61,474 nt of DNA from Proteus sp. FME41 (lineage in GTDB: Bacteria > Pseudomonadota > Gammaproteobacteria > Enterobacterales > Enterobacteriaceae), in the NCBI RefSeq assembly GCF_014897315.1, contig NZ_JABUYL010000020.1, forward strand, positions 1 to 61,474, given 5' to 3'. Each line of letters opens with the position of its first letter. Position 1 is the first letter of the stretch. The position numbers and the translations under genes are program-made. A model generated the notes under the pieces. That model was not told the DNA's origin, did not search any database, and saw only the letters and a list, made by a program, of their open reading frames with translations. This document shows, piece after piece, positions 36,542 through 45,988 of this stretch.

Positions 36542-36569
36542 AAAAAGCCACTCAATTGAGTGGCTTTTT
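36542..36569. terminator. Bidirectional terminator, gdx / frdD
   Basis: AAAAAGCCACTCA and TGAGTGGCTTTTT form a perfect palindromic stem around ATT/AT, with A- and T-runs at the ends. It serves both gdx and the convergent frdABCD operon, whose last gene ends at 36588. Confidence 0.92.
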
Positions 36570-36587
36570 ATCTTACGTATCTATGAG

Positions 36588-36947
36588 TTATAGCGTAACT
36601 ACACCAATAATCGCGATAACGCTGATAATGGCTGCACCACCATAAAATACCCACTTGCTTGCAGGTACATGCACTTTAAAATCGTGCAGAGTATGGTGAA
36701 TACGGTGTAATGCACACCACACTGGCAGAATGATCATTAGCAGTAAGAAAAGACGACCAATGATACTTTGGCTAAATGCCATGATACGTTCATAAGTAAA
36801 TGCTTCTGGCGCAATACCCATAGGGATTAGGATACCGAGCAGGATAATGACGGCTGGAGATACAATTGCACTCCACATACCACCTGCACCAAATAATCCC
36901 CAGAAAATAGGTTCATCAGAGCGCTTAGGAAGTTGATTCTGATTCAT
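36588..36947 (-). CDS. frdD: Fumarate reductase membrane anchor FrdD
   Basis: A 119-residue anchor subunit with three transmembrane helices (about residues 25-50, 62-85 and 95-118), and the [10 protein letters not shown] segment at the quinone-proximal face that is typical of FrdD. With FrdC it holds FrdAB on the cytoplasmic side and binds menaquinol. It has a strong ribosome site (AGGAGG) and follows frdC after 14 bases. Confidence 0.95.
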   Translation of the reverse strand: MNQNQLPKRSDEPIFWGLFGAGGMWSAIVSPAVIILLGILIPMGIAPEAFTYERIMAFSQSIIGRLFLLLMIILPVWCALHRIHHTLHDFKVHVPASKWVFYGGAAIISVIAIIGVVTL

Positions 36948-36961
36948 TATTTCCTCCTGGG

Positions 36962-37354
36962 TTACATTAACGCCACTGCCAGAATAGCGGCAGTAACAAC
37001 GATAGTGACAGCCCAGAAACCACGGACAATAGGTTCTTGAGGCATTTTTTCATCTTTAACAACGATAACCACAGCTTTAGGTGCGAGCTTAAACCAAGTC
37101 GCGGTATGGAAAAGCGTTGCTACTAAGGTCACGATATTAATAATCAATACTATTGGGTTGCTTAGGAATGCGACAAAGCCCGCCCAACTTTCTGGTCCAT
37201 TTTTCAGTGCAAATACACCAAACAGTACAACCAGACTGAACCAAAGTTGTGGAAGACAGGTCCCTTCACGGGTGATATAGAAACGATAGAATCCCAGTTT
37301 CGTCCACCAGTTTGGCTGCATACCACGAACATAAGGCTTACGTTGTGTTGTCAT
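36962..37354 (-). CDS. frdC: Fumarate reductase membrane anchor FrdC
   Basis: A 130-residue anchor subunit with three transmembrane helices. The N-terminus [32 protein letters not shown] is split here only for display: the key run is [12 protein letters not shown], diagnostic of FrdC. E29 in ITREGT is the menaquinol proton-shuttle glutamate in E. coli numbering. GGAGGAAACAAG precedes the ATG. It lies 14 bases after frdB. Confidence 0.95.
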   Translation of the reverse strand: MTTQRKPYVRGMQPNWWTKLGFYRFYITREGTCLPQLWFSLVVLFGVFALKNGPESWAGFVAFLSNPIVLIINIVTLVATLFHTATWFKLAPKAVVIVVKDEKMPQEPIVRGFWAVTIVVTAAILAVALM

Positions 37355-37368
37355 GTCTTGTTTCCTCC

Positions 37369-38106
37369 TTAACGTGGTTTCAGCATTGCAATGACAAAGT
37401 CTTGCGCACTGGCTGCTTTACCCTGCTGAATAGCGGCGGCAGGATCCACATGTTTTGGACAGACTTCAGAACAGTAGCCAACAAAGGTACAAGACCAGAC
37501 ACCGTTCTCACCGTTTAACTGAGGCATACGTTCTTTAGCCCCATGGTCGCGACTATCTGTGTTGTAACGTTGTGCTAACGTAATCGCTGCTGGACCAATA
37601 AACTCTGGGTTTAAACCAAATTGAGGACACGCTGCATAGCAAAGACCACAGTTGATACAACCTGAGAACTGGTGGTATTTCGCCATTTGAGCAGGAGTCT
37701 GTTTATTCGGACCTTCTGAAGGCTTACGATCGTTACCAATGATATAAGGTTTAATCGCTTCTAAGCTTTCGATAAAGTGAGTCATATCGACAACAAGGTC
37801 ACGTTCAACAGGGAAGTTACCTAGCGCTTCAATTCTGACACCGTTTGGATATTCCCGAACAAAGGTTTTACACGCCAATTTAGGGACTTTGTTAACCATC
37901 ATGCCGCAAGAGCCACAAATCGCCATACGGCAAGACCAACGGTAGGAAAGATCTGGCGCTAAATTATCTTTAATATAACCCAATGCATCCAGTAATGAGG
38001 TTTGCTCATCATAAGGAACATCATACGTAACGAAATGAGGTGCTTCGTCCGTTTCTGGGTTATAGCGCATGACTTCCATTTTAATGTGCTTCATGTCATC
38101 AGCCAT
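37369..38106 (-). CDS. frdB: Fumarate reductase iron-sulfur subunit FrdB
   Basis: A 245-residue electron-transfer subunit. The [2Fe-2S] ligands are in [14 protein letters not shown] and a later Cys (KLACKTF). The [4Fe-4S] and [3Fe-4S] sites are in [14 protein letters not shown] and [20 protein letters not shown] 38106 gives [18 protein letters not shown], aligning with the E. coli start; the longer frame up to 38160 would run into frdA. The frdA stop (38099-38101) overlaps by 8 bases, consistent with coupled translation. Confidence 0.96.
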   Translation of the reverse strand: MADDMKHIKMEVMRYNPETDEAPHFVTYDVPYDEQTSLLDALGYIKDNLAPDLSYRWSCRMAICGSCGMMVNKVPKLACKTFVREYPNGVRIEALGNFPVERDLVVDMTHFIESLEAIKPYIIGNDRKPSEGPNKQTPAQMAKYHQFSGCINCGLCYAACPQFGLNPEFIGPAAITLAQRYNTDSRDHGAKERMPQLNGENGVWSCTFVGYCSEVCPKHVDPAAAIQQGKAASAQDFVIAMLKPR

Positions 38107-39895
38107 TCGCTTTCTCCTTATTCTGCTTGTCTTGTGCAGTCGCTTCACCACCATAGACACGTTTAGCAGGAGCTGATTTCGTGATCTTCACATCGCTATA
38201 TTCTAAGCGAGGTGCACCTTCTGGGTTATAGAACGCCAGAGTATGTTTTAAGAAATTCACGTCATCACGCTCAGTACAACCTTCGTCAAGACGTTGGTGT
38301 GCACCACGAGATTCTTTACGATTGATTGCAGAATGCGCCATACATTCAGCGACATCTAAACCAAAGCCAAGCTCAATTTTATAGAGTAAATCTGTATTAA
38401 AGACGCTACTGGTGTCTTTAATTTCAACACGTTTGAAACGTTCTTTTAATTCAGCCAGTTTATCAACGGTTTTTTGCATTAACTCAGGTGTACGATAGAT
38501 ACCGCAACCTTCTTCCATTGATTCGCCCATTTCATCACGGATTTGTGACCAACTTTCAGAACCTTTTTGGTTCATCAGTTTTTTCAGGTTTTCTTCGATG
38601 TCACGTGTACGAGCATCTAATACTGACGCATTCGCTGGTGCAGCTTCTTGTGCGCAACGAACGGCTTCTTCACCCGCAAGACGACCAAATACAACCAGTT
38701 CAGCCAGTGAGTTAGAACCTAAACGGTTCGCACCGTGTAAGCCAACTGATGAACATTCACCCACCGCAAACAGACCTTTAATACGGGTTTCAGTTTGTTG
38801 GTTAGTTTCGATACCACCCATTGTATAGTGAGCTGTAGGGCGAACAGGGATTGGTTCATTAACAGGGTCAACACCCACATACGCTTTAGCCAGTTCACAA
38901 ATAAATGGCAAACGTTCATGGAGTTTTTTCGCACCTAAATGACGTAAGTCAAGATAGACAACATCACCACGGTGAGTTTTGATAGTACGGCCGGCGCGCC
39001 ACTCATGCCAGAAGGCTTGAGAAACTTTATCGCGAGGACCTAATTCCATGTATTTATTTTCAGGTTTGCCTAATGGTGTTTCTGGTCCTAGGCCGTAATC
39101 TTGCAGATAACGATAGCCATCTTTATTGACCAGAATACCACCTTCACCACGACAACCTTCGGTCATCAGGATACCTGAGCCAGGTAAGCCTGTTGGGTGA
39201 TATTGAACAAATTCCATATCACGCAGTGGGACACCATGACGTAAAGCAATACCCATACCGTCACCAGTGACAATACCGCCATTGGTATTGAAACGGTAAA
39301 CACGTCCAGCACCACCGGTTGCCATAATGACAGCGTTAGCACGAATTTGAACTTTCGTTCCTTCCATCATATTAATCGCAACAAGACCACGAGCGTGACC
39401 TTCATCAACGAGGATATCGAGAACAAAGTGTTCATCGAAGCGTTGAATTTGTGGATATTTTAAGGATGTTTGGAACAGGGTATGTAACATATGGAAGCCG
39501 GTTTTATCGGCTGCGAACCAGGTCCGTTCGATCTTCATCCCACCAAAACGGCGGACGTTAACTGACCCGTCTTCTTTACGGCTCCAAGGACAGCCCCAGA
39601 GTTCTAGTTGAGTCATCTCGGCTGGACAATGCTCAACGAAGTAATCTACGACATCCTGTTCACACAACCAGTCACCGCCAGAAACGGTATCATTGAAGTG
39701 GAAATCATAGGAGTCGTGAGCCTGAGTCACTGCTGCTGATCCGCCTTCTGCTGCCACAGTGTGGCTACGCATTGGGTAAACTTTTGAGATCAGAGCAATT
39801 TTCAGTTGAGGATTCGCTTCCGCTGCAGCTATTGCTGCTCGTAAGCCTGCGCCCCCGGCTCCGATTATCGCTATATCGGCATTAAAGGTTTGCAC
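38099..39895 (-). CDS. frdA: Fumarate reductase flavoprotein subunit FrdA
   Basis: A 598-residue catalytic subunit that reduces fumarate to succinate. [16 protein letters not shown] is the FAD-binding Rossmann loop, and [13 protein letters not shown] carries the histidine that covalently binds FAD. The active-site arginine lies in the [11 protein letters not shown] and [14 protein letters not shown] region. Translation should start at GTG 39895 (V-Q-T-F-N-A-D, as MQTFQAD in E. coli), with GGAGAA 7 bases upstream; the frame remains open to 39946 but that extension is not conserved. It is divergent from epmA as in E. coli. Confidence 0.96.
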   Translation of the reverse strand: MQTFNADIAIIGAGGAGLRAAIAAAEANPQLKIALISKVYPMRSHTVAAEGGSAAVTQAHDSYDFHFNDTVSGGDWLCEQDVVDYFVEHCPAEMTQLELWGCPWSRKEDGSVNVRRFGGMKIERTWFAADKTGFHMLHTLFQTSLKYPQIQRFDEHFVLDILVDEGHARGLVAINMMEGTKVQIRANAVIMATGGAGRVYRFNTNGGIVTGDGMGIALRHGVPLRDMEFVQYHPTGLPGSGILMTEGCRGEGGILVNKDGYRYLQDYGLGPETPLGKPENKYMELGPRDKVSQAFWHEWRAGRTIKTHRGDVVYLDLRHLGAKKLHERLPFICELAKAYVGVDPVNEPIPVRPTAHYTMGGIETNQQTETRIKGLFAVGECSSVGLHGANRLGSNSLAELVVFGRLAGEEAVRCAQEAAPANASVLDARTRDIEENLKKLMNQKGSESWSQIRDEMGESMEEGCGIYRTPELMQKTVDKLAELKERFKRVEIKDTSSVFNTDLLYKIELGFGLDVAECMAHSAINRKESRGAHQRLDEGCTERDDVNFLKHTLAFYNPEGAPRLEYSDVKITKSAPAKRVYGGEATAQDKQNKEKANG

Positions 39896-40838
39896 TGCGC
39901 TTCTCCATTGTTCAAGTGAAAATTGGAATAATTGTCTAGAATTCAATTCACTGACATTATTAATTTGTAATGCTATTTTTTTAAGCTATCCGTAACGAAA
40001 TTGTTTCACTGCCTTGTGACTGCGCTTGATAACATCTTTATTATCATTGACTGTAATTTTAGTATAACGAAATGTAGAGCACCGAAATTTGATATGAATG
40101 ATGGTTTTCCCGTATTTCGCAAAAAAAGTGTGATCCACACCAAGAATTCTGGGTTTTTATAATAAGCGCCCAGATAAACTTGAGGATAAAATAGAATATA
40201 TTCTTCTAAATTGAAAATTATAAATAGTAATGAATAATCAATTTTTAAAGTATAGATAGTTTTAATTATAAATGACAATCTTTTTTTATTATTTATTGAT
40301 TTGTAAGAGTAAATAAATTTATCTTGCTTAGGGTTAATTTGCATTAATAAAAAAACATCCTGAAATTTAAAATATTTTTTTTACTATTTATCTAAAACAA
40401 ATCGGTTTGTCTTGTTAATTGTTAATAAAATATTAATAATATTTCTAAAGGTTTTTAATACTCATCAAAATACGTAAATTTAAATAAAAAATTAACTTTG
40501 AAGTTTAGAAGATAATGGCTATTTGAATATAAGAATAGTGTTAGTTTATTGTTATTTCTAATTGAGAAAAAGAATTATTCTAATTAACTTTTATTATAAA
40601 AAGTAAGAAAAAGGGGCGAATTTGTTGTACTAATTTGATGTTTATTCAAACAATAAAAAGTGCCAAAAAGTAGATGATTTGTAGAATTATATTCATTTGA
40701 CTTATGTGTTTTTACTTAAAATAAGATGAATTTGTGAACTAGCCTAAAATGAAAATCTGCTTTGTCAGGGAGAAATTTGTCTGTTGGGTAGGATGCGAGT
40801 AAACTGCACGCTTTGTTTTCTGTTGGAGTTTTTCGTTC
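39896..40838. other. Long AT-rich divergent gap, frdA / epmA
   Basis: This 943-base region is very AT-rich (long T and A runs). I find no gene with coding character. A 112-codon minus-strand frame at 40006-40344 looks accidental. The frd promoter should be near 39900-40100. TTTGATATGAATGATG at 40088-40103 resembles an FNR box in one half only. TTGATGTTTATTCAA at 40634-40648 is an inverted repeat with one base too many for FNR. Neither is a secure site. Confidence 0.5.
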
Positions 40839-41816
40839 ATGAGTGAAATCGCGGATTGGCAGCCAAGCGCCTCAATCGCCAACTTACTGAAAAAGGCGAA
40901 AATAGTCAGTAATATTAGGCGTTTTTTCGCTGATCGTGGTGTGTTAGAAGTTGAAACACCTATGATGAGTCAGGCTACCGTTACCGATGTTCATCTTTCC
41001 CCATTTGAAACCCAATTTGTGGGGCCGGGCGCATCACAAGGGCTTAAGCTTTATTTAATGACAAGCCCTGAATACCACATGAAGCGTTTATTAGCGGCAA
41101 ACAGTGGGCCGATTTATCAAATGGGACGTTGCTTCCGTAATGAGGAAGCCGGTAGATATCACAATCCGGAATTTACGATGCTTGAGTGGTATCGCCCTTG
41201 TTTTGATATGTACCGGTTGATGAATGAAGTCGATGATTTATTACAAGAAATCTTGGATTGTGAAGCATCAGAATCACTCTCTTATCAACAAGCATTCTTG
41301 CGCTATCTTGATATCGATCCTTTATCCGTTGATAAAGAAAAATTACGTGAAGTGGCAGCAAAACTGGATTTATCAAATATTGCTGATACAGAAGAAGATA
41401 AAGATACACTGCTTCAATTACTCTTTGTCTCTGGGGTTGAGCCACATATCGGGTTAGAAAAACCCACCTTTATTTATCATTTCCCTGCATCACAAGCATC
41501 ATTGGCTGAAATCAGTTCTGAAGATCACCGTGTTGCTGAACGTTTTGAGGTCTATTTTAAAGGTGTTGAGTTAGCGAATGGATTTCGCGAATTGACTGAT
41601 GCACAAGAACAACGCCATCGTTTTGAACGTGATAACCGCCAACGAGTCGCAATGGGATTATCAGAACAACCTATTGATGAGCGTTTTTTAGCGGCACTTG
41701 AGGCAGGATTACCTGAATGTTCAGGGGTAGCTTTAGGTGTTGATCGTCTCATTATGCTGGCGCTTGGTGTAGAGCGTCTTAGTGATGTGATTGCCTTTCC
41801 TGTTTACAGAGCATAA
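40839..41816 (+). CDS. epmA: Elongation factor P (R)-beta-lysine ligase EpmA
   Basis: A 325-residue class II aminoacyl-tRNA synthetase paralogue similar to the LysRS catalytic core, without the anticodon domain. Motif 1 is in [19 protein letters not shown], motif 2 in [25 protein letters not shown], and motif 3 in [12 protein letters not shown]. EpmA attaches (R)-beta-lysine to a conserved lysine of EF-P, helping ribosomes pass polyproline stretches. Its position divergent from frdA is as in E. coli. The gene has its own terminator. Confidence 0.96.
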   Translation: MSEIADWQPSASIANLLKKAKIVSNIRRFFADRGVLEVETPMMSQATVTDVHLSPFETQFVGPGASQGLKLYLMTSPEYHMKRLLAANSGPIYQMGRCFRNEEAGRYHNPEFTMLEWYRPCFDMYRLMNEVDDLLQEILDCEASESLSYQQAFLRYLDIDPLSVDKEKLREVAAKLDLSNIADTEEDKDTLLQLLFVSGVEPHIGLEKPTFIYHFPASQASLAEISSEDHRVAERFEVYFKGVELANGFRELTDAQEQRHRFERDNRQRVAMGLSEQPIDERFLAALEAGLPECSGVALGVDRLIMLALGVERLSDVIAFPVYRA

Positions 41817-41840
41817 GTTCATCTATCGATGAAGATTAAA

Positions 41841-41866
41841 AAAGAGAGCCGAGGCTCTCTTTTATT
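41841..41866. terminator. epmA terminator
   Basis: The perfect stem AAAGAGAGCC / GGCTCTCTTT has a 2-base loop (extended by breathing) and is followed by a T-rich run. It overlaps the last bases of the convergent gene ending at 41862 and may serve both. Confidence 0.88.
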
Positions 41867-42275
41867 TTTTTGATTTTCGGCTTTGTCTTCGTTTTTCTTC
41901 TGCTTCAATGGCTTTTTCTTGAAACTTTGCAAATTTATTTCCTGTTACATCTTTCATATAGCGATAATTAATAAACCAATACGTAATACATGAAAATAAA
42001 ATAACCCACCAGATTAAGAGGAGTTTTAATGCAGAATTAACCCCTAGTATTAAATGAAAACTAATCAAGACCATTAAGCTGACAAATATCGAGCTAAATA
42101 ATCCCCCTGCAATTTGTGACATATATTTTTTTAAAGGAGTGATACTTATTAATGGCAAAATAATCGCCATAGAAAATAATACTCCAAATGTAGCAAACAT
42201 AATAATCGAGATAGGTTCATTAAAGCTCAGAAACCAATCTGTTATGCCAAAAAAAGAAAAGGGAATTTCTATCAT
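41862..42275 (-). CDS. Small membrane protein of the LemA operon (unknown)
   Basis: I do not recognise the family. The 137-residue product has about four hydrophobic segments (about 22-44, 53-80, 84-104 and a short C-terminal one ending YWFINYRY). It ends in a strongly basic, helical tail (FAKFQEKAIEAEEKRRQSRKSKK, given here as its main feature: many K/R/E). Its start overlaps the preceding lemA-type gene by 4 bases (ATGA), so it is translationally coupled to it and should act in the same membrane complex or pathway. Confidence 0.7.
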   Translation of the reverse strand: MIEIPFSFFGITDWFLSFNEPISIIMFATFGVLFSMAIILPLISITPLKKYMSQIAGGLFSSIFVSLMVLISFHLILGVNSALKLLLIWWVILFSCITYWFINYRYMKDVTGNKFAKFQEKAIEAEEKRRQSRKSKK

Positions 42276-42814
42276 GATGTTGTCTCCCTATTTGGGTAAA
42301 AAAGAGGGATATCTTTAAAATTAAAAATCAATTTAAACAATATATTAGGAAAAATATGTATTTCAGTATTATAGAGAGTGACAGATTGATTAAAGAACTC
42401 TCGTCTGTCAGCAATACACTCTTCTAATTCTTTCGCTTGCGTTTGTAATAAGTGTAAGTTTTTTCCACTGATAAGTTCAGGGTATTTTTCTACAATAATG
42501 AGTGATTTTTTTATTTGTGGTAATAACTGATTAGCTAAATCAATTTTTTGATCTAATGCATCTGCATGTAAATAGAGAACTCTATTTTCAGCTAATTTTT
42601 CAAATAAAGCTTTCTCATGATCCATTGATTTTTGTGTAATAACTATCAGCATGGGGATCAAGTCGGCTTGTTTTTTTAATATAACATCAATATTTGCAAA
42701 GGCTTTATAGCAATTGTTTTTTAGCATCACCATGTTGTTATAAATCATCACTAATTGGCGTATTAAAAAATAAACCAAAGCGAGAATAAAAATGATGAAA
42801 ATAAGCCATTCCAT
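42272..42814 (-). CDS. LemA family protein (second copy)
   Basis: A 180-residue protein. It has one N-terminal transmembrane helix followed by the LemA helical domain with its diagnostic segments (CYKAFANIDVILKKQADLIPML near residue 40, KYPELISGKNL, IADRREFFNQSVTLYN). LemA proteins are membrane-anchored four-helix proteins of unknown biochemical role. ATG 42814 is preferred over a TTG at 42823 that directly abuts the stop of the preceding gene. It is paralogous to the product at 43950-44507 but clearly diverged. It is part of the lemA-GIDE-lemA-unknown operon. Confidence 0.85.
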   Translation of the reverse strand: MEWLIFIIFILALVYFLIRQLVMIYNNMVMLKNNCYKAFANIDVILKKQADLIPMLIVITQKSMDHEKALFEKLAENRVLYLHADALDQKIDLANQLLPQIKKSLIIVEKYPELISGKNLHLLQTQAKELEECIADRREFFNQSVTLYNTEIHIFPNILFKLIFNFKDIPLFYPNRETTS

Positions 42815-42823
42815 ATTAATCAA

Positions 42824-43913
42824 TTACCAAGATGAAGAAGTGTTATTAAAATAAAGTGTTAGTATGCCGTTTTGGTAATCCATTGGTATTACTAGAATGG
42901 AGAAGATAACAAAAAGAGCAATAATAACGATGATGGCCGAGTTACGACGTAAAGGGCGTGCTTTGTTCCAACGAACAACATAATCTTGTGGCGATAAGCC
43001 TAGCAGGTAATGAGGTTCTTTACGTGTGATAACCACTTCACCATTGATAGACTCTGCACTACCAATTAATAAATACGTTGAGTCTGATCCCAAGATGTAC
43101 TCTTTAAAGCGTTTATTATTATATTCAAGATCTTGATGAGGCTCGATGCCTAGATGCACTAAGGGGGTATCTGCTGCGAGAACTTGAATTGATCCAGTAT
43201 CATCAGTCATTGTGAAATTGGTGATCTTTTTTTCACAGAGTGTTTGGTGGTAACTTTTCTTGCCCTCTTTGTCTGTGGATACGTTATATTCATAATAGAA
43301 GTAACCATAACACTCTTTTTTACCTAGGCGACTCGTTAATTTTGTTCCTGCAGTTATCTTGCCTTCAATCTCAACAAGCCCAATGGCTAAAGAGCGAATT
43401 TTAGATGTTGCTAGAATTTTTTGAAAACGTAAAAAACGCTTTTCAGGTGTTCTTTTGACAGTTTGATAAACGAACATTAAAACGAAACTTAAAAAGAACA
43501 ATCTATGATCAATAAAAAAGCCAAAGCTTAAACAGAGCAGTAAAAGGCTAATAAATACGGTGTTAATCAGTGCCGAAAACTTAGACGCACCTTCCATTTG
43601 TAATTGATGATAATTTTTTATCGCCTTTTCACCAATATTCCCAATATGATTTGAAATGCCATAGGAAAATATCAAAATAACAGCAAATGCAATACAGGAG
43701 ATAAGATTAACAACAGATAAGATTAACAACAGAGTCTTCACCGCTAGGATAAAGGTCATTTCCCCGCGAAAAAAACAGATAATTTCCAGCAGCAAATGCG
43801 ATCCCTAAAAAGGGAACAATACCCAAGTTATTTTTCTTTTTTTGAGCGCGTTTACTGCGTAAAAAATAAATTAATGCGCCCACAGCACAGCCGATAAAAA
43901 AATAAATTAACAC
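42824..43913 (-). pseudogene. GIDE-domain (MUL1-like) membrane protein gene, frameshifted by a 16-bp duplication
   Basis: Two overlapping frames together encode one membrane protein. The 5' frame (43913-43707, GTG start) gives 66 residues with two hydrophobic stretches and then stops. The 3' frame continues with 291 residues from S-C-I-A-F onward. Deleting one copy of the tandem repeat at 43699-43730 joins them into a single frame of about 357 residues (SVVNLI|SCIAFAVIL). The body resembles the GIDE domain of MUL1/MAPL-type proteins (IGLVEIEGKI…KKECYGYFYYEY…TDDTGSIQVLA), often encoded beside LemA in bacteria. A downstream TTG at 43795 or ATG at 43759 could still make an N-terminally altered product. 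One further transmembrane segment lies near the C-terminus. Confidence 0.75.
43699..43730. repeat. 16-bp tandem duplication causing a frameshift
   Basis: AGATAAGATTAACAAC occurs twice, head to tail, at 43699-43714 and 43715-43730, without a mismatch. As 16 is not a multiple of 3 it shifts the reading frame of the minus-strand GIDE gene and creates the TAA that ends the 5' part. Confidence 0.97.
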
Positions 43914-43949
43914 TGCAATCTACCCTTAATGCGGTTATTTAACTTACTG

Positions 43950-44507
43950 TTATTTAAAATGAATACCTTCAAATTTCATTTCTTCTTTCGGTATTTCTAG
44001 TAATTGCATACGTTCAAAGCGGAAAAGGCCGGCAATTAAGCTATCAGGAAACATCTCTATTGCGGTGTTGTAGTAAGTCGTAGCATCATTAAAGCCTTCA
44101 CGACGTTGAGCAATTTTATTTTCTACATCACTAACACCGGTTTGAAGTAATGCTAATTGTTCGCCTGAAATTAACGTAGGATAATTTTCAGCAAGCGCAA
44201 TCATCCCTCGCAGTGCAGTATTCATCTCATTGGATGCGCTGATTTTTTCATTAATATTTTGTGCTTTAAAATAGCGCTGTCTTGCATCACTGAGTGCAAT
44301 AAAAACACTTTTTTCGTGTTCCATTGCTTTTTCAGCTATTGTCATTAATTGTGGAATTTGGTCTGCACGCTGTTTTAAAATAACGTCAATATTCGCAAAT
44401 TGGTTACCGACTTGATTTCGAGTCGCAATTAGACGGTTATAAATAGAAATTCCCCAACCAATAAAAAGAACGATAAGAATAAGTAAAATAATAGCCATTA
44501 TTGTCAT
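43950..44507 (-). CDS. LemA family protein (first copy)
   Basis: A 185-residue protein with one N-terminal transmembrane helix (residues 3-23) and a complete LemA domain (RNQVGNQFANIDVILKQRADQIPQL, NYPTLISGEQLALLQTGVSDVE, AQRREGFNDATTYYNTAI). It has a good ribosome site (AAGGGATCACT before ATG 44507). It heads the operon that continues with the GIDE gene, a second LemA and a small membrane protein. The molecular function of LemA proteins is not established. Confidence 0.9.
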   Translation of the reverse strand: MTIMAIILLILIVLFIGWGISIYNRLIATRNQVGNQFANIDVILKQRADQIPQLMTIAEKAMEHEKSVFIALSDARQRYFKAQNINEKISASNEMNTALRGMIALAENYPTLISGEQLALLQTGVSDVENKIAQRREGFNDATTYYNTAIEMFPDSLIAGLFRFERMQLLEIPKEEMKFEGIHFK

Positions 44508-44638
44508 AGTGATCCCTTCTTCTCAATATTTAATAAATGATGATAGCTAACTTAAAAAGTTATTTTGGTTTTTTAATTAAATTATTAGAGTAACTTAGAG
44601 AAAGATGAAGAAATATACAATCAGAAAGGGCGCAAATA

Positions 44639-44757
44639 TCCTACTTCAAGTTGAAATGTTGTTGACGGTGTTCACTCGTACTAGTCACATACTAATGTAT
44701 GTGACTAGTATCTCATTAACTTGGCGCTTAGCTGCACCTTGAATTATTTAGAGTATA
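44639..44757. repeat. Palindromic intergenic repeat (MITE-like)
   Basis: A 119-base element fills the gap between the lemA operon and glpQ. Its centre is a perfect 14-bp stem, TACTAGTCACATAC (44679-44692) / GTATGTGACTAGTA (44697-44710), with loop TAAT. Outer parts are imperfectly inverted: CTACTTCAAGTTG on the left, CACCTTGAATTATTTAG on the right, and GGTGTTCACTCG against CTCATTAACTTGG less well. This resembles short palindromic repeats scattered in enterobacterial genomes; only one copy is in the window. Confidence 0.7.
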
Positions 44758-44773
44758 AATAAAATGTGAGTTG

Positions 44774-45853
44774 TTATTTAGCTTGTTTTTGTAAGAACTT
44801 AACCCCTAAATCAGGGAAGTCTGTAAAGACACCTTCTGCACCCGCTTGGTTATAAATGATGTCGTAAAGCTGATCACCATCTTTTGCGTATTTAGGAAGT
44901 TTATCAATACGCACTGTAAATGGATGAATGGTGAGTTTATTAGCGTGAGCATCTGCCGCCATACCTGTTAAGGTGATTTTTTCTGGCGTTGAGTTTTCTT
45001 CTACTAACATATGGTAATCAGGACCAATGCCATCTGCATAAGTGGCAATTTCTTTCATTGCGCCTGGCTTAAACATCCACTCATAACTGTAGTTTGTCCA
45101 TGTGCCATCAGATTGTTTTTCGTAAGTCTCATTCCAGTCGGTATAAGCAATTAATTGAACGAGTTTTAAGTCCATGCCCATTTTTGGCATCAATTCTGTT
45201 TTGATGCGTTTTAGGTCGTTGGCATCGAAAGATTGCAGATATACATTATCGGTTTTTTGTGTATAACCGTACTGTTTAAGGACTTCGAGCACTTTTGTTG
45301 TGATATCTTTGCCTTCTTGCTCGTGGAACCAAGGCGCTTTAATTTCAGGGTAAATACCAATATCTTGACCTGTTGATTTATTTAAACCTTGAATAAATTC
45401 AATTTCTTCTTGGAAAGTGTGTACACGGAAATCAGATTTACCCATAGGGAAACGGTTTGGGTAGCTTTGGACTTTTTTACCATCAACAATATCAAAGCCT
45501 TCGGTAAATTTTAGCCCTTTGATCTCGTCAAGCGTAAAGTCGATAGCGTAATAACGACCGTCTTTTCTTGCTCTGTCTGGGTAACGTTCAGCTACATCTG
45601 TTACACGGTCAAGATAGTGATCATGCAAGACAACCAGTTCGTTATCTTTTGTCATCACTAAGTCTTGTTCAAGATAATCTGCACCTTGTGCATATGCTAA
45701 TGCTTTAGCGGGTAGGGTATGTTCAGGCAAATAACCACTTGCACCACGGTGAGCGATAACAACTTTATCACTTGCCGCTTGTGCGATTGCACTTAAAGAT
45801 AGAGTTAAAAGAACGCCTGCAACTAACGGTTTTATTTTAAAAGATGTACTCAT
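44774..45853 (-). CDS. glpQ: Periplasmic glycerophosphodiester phosphodiesterase GlpQ
   Basis: The 359-residue enzyme hydrolyses glycerophosphodiesters to glycerol-3-phosphate plus an alcohol. A Sec signal peptide is present (MSTSFKIKPLVAGVLL…AIAQA, cleavage near residue 26). The GDPD TIM barrel follows, with catalytic HRGASGYLPEHTL and DYLEQDLVMTKDNELVVLHD (metal-binding E, D and H). ATG 45853 matches E. coli and has GGAG 7 bases upstream; the upstream frame extension to 45925 is not signal-like. It lies downstream of glpT, separated by a hairpin terminator, and supplies G3P to GlpT. Confidence 0.96.
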   Translation of the reverse strand: MSTSFKIKPLVAGVLLTLSLSAIAQAASDKVVIAHRGASGYLPEHTLPAKALAYAQGADYLEQDLVMTKDNELVVLHDHYLDRVTDVAERYPDRARKDGRYYAIDFTLDEIKGLKFTEGFDIVDGKKVQSYPNRFPMGKSDFRVHTFQEEIEFIQGLNKSTGQDIGIYPEIKAPWFHEQEGKDITTKVLEVLKQYGYTQKTDNVYLQSFDANDLKRIKTELMPKMGMDLKLVQLIAYTDWNETYEKQSDGTWTNYSYEWMFKPGAMKEIATYADGIGPDYHMLVEENSTPEKITLTGMAADAHANKLTIHPFTVRIDKLPKYAKDGDQLYDIIYNQAGAEGVFTDFPDLGVKFLQKQAK

Positions 45854-45906
45854 AAAGCTGCTCCATTTTAATTCTACGTACAATAAAGTTATGTACAGTT
45901 GGCAAT

Positions 45907-45938
45907 AAAAAAGCCACATCAACAAACTGATGTGGCTT
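45907..45938 (-). terminator. Terminator-like hairpin between glpT and glpQ
   Basis: The perfect 11-bp stem AAGCCACATCA / TGATGTGGCTT has a 6-base loop. On the minus strand it is followed by a run of six T. It lies between glpT (upstream) and glpQ (downstream), so it may end part of the transcripts and lower glpQ relative to glpT. Confidence 0.82.
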
Positions 45939-45988
45939 GATTTTTTAGAGATGAGATTTAATCAATTTCATAAATAACCAGTTAACGA

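Noticed and set aside
39896-39946. Longer N-terminus for FrdA beginning at 39946.
   Set aside because: The extension is not conserved, and GTG 39895 has a ribosome site at the right distance and reproduces the E. coli start.
40006-40344. 112-codon minus-strand open frame in the frdA-epmA gap.
   Set aside because: It consists of low-complexity Ile/Leu/Tyr/Lys-rich translation of AT-rich DNA, with no ribosome site and no recognisable family.
40634-40648. TTGATGTTTATTCAA as an FNR site for epmA or frdA.
   Set aside because: The half-sites are 5 bases apart instead of 4, and the site is 739 bases from frdA; epmA is not known as an FNR gene.
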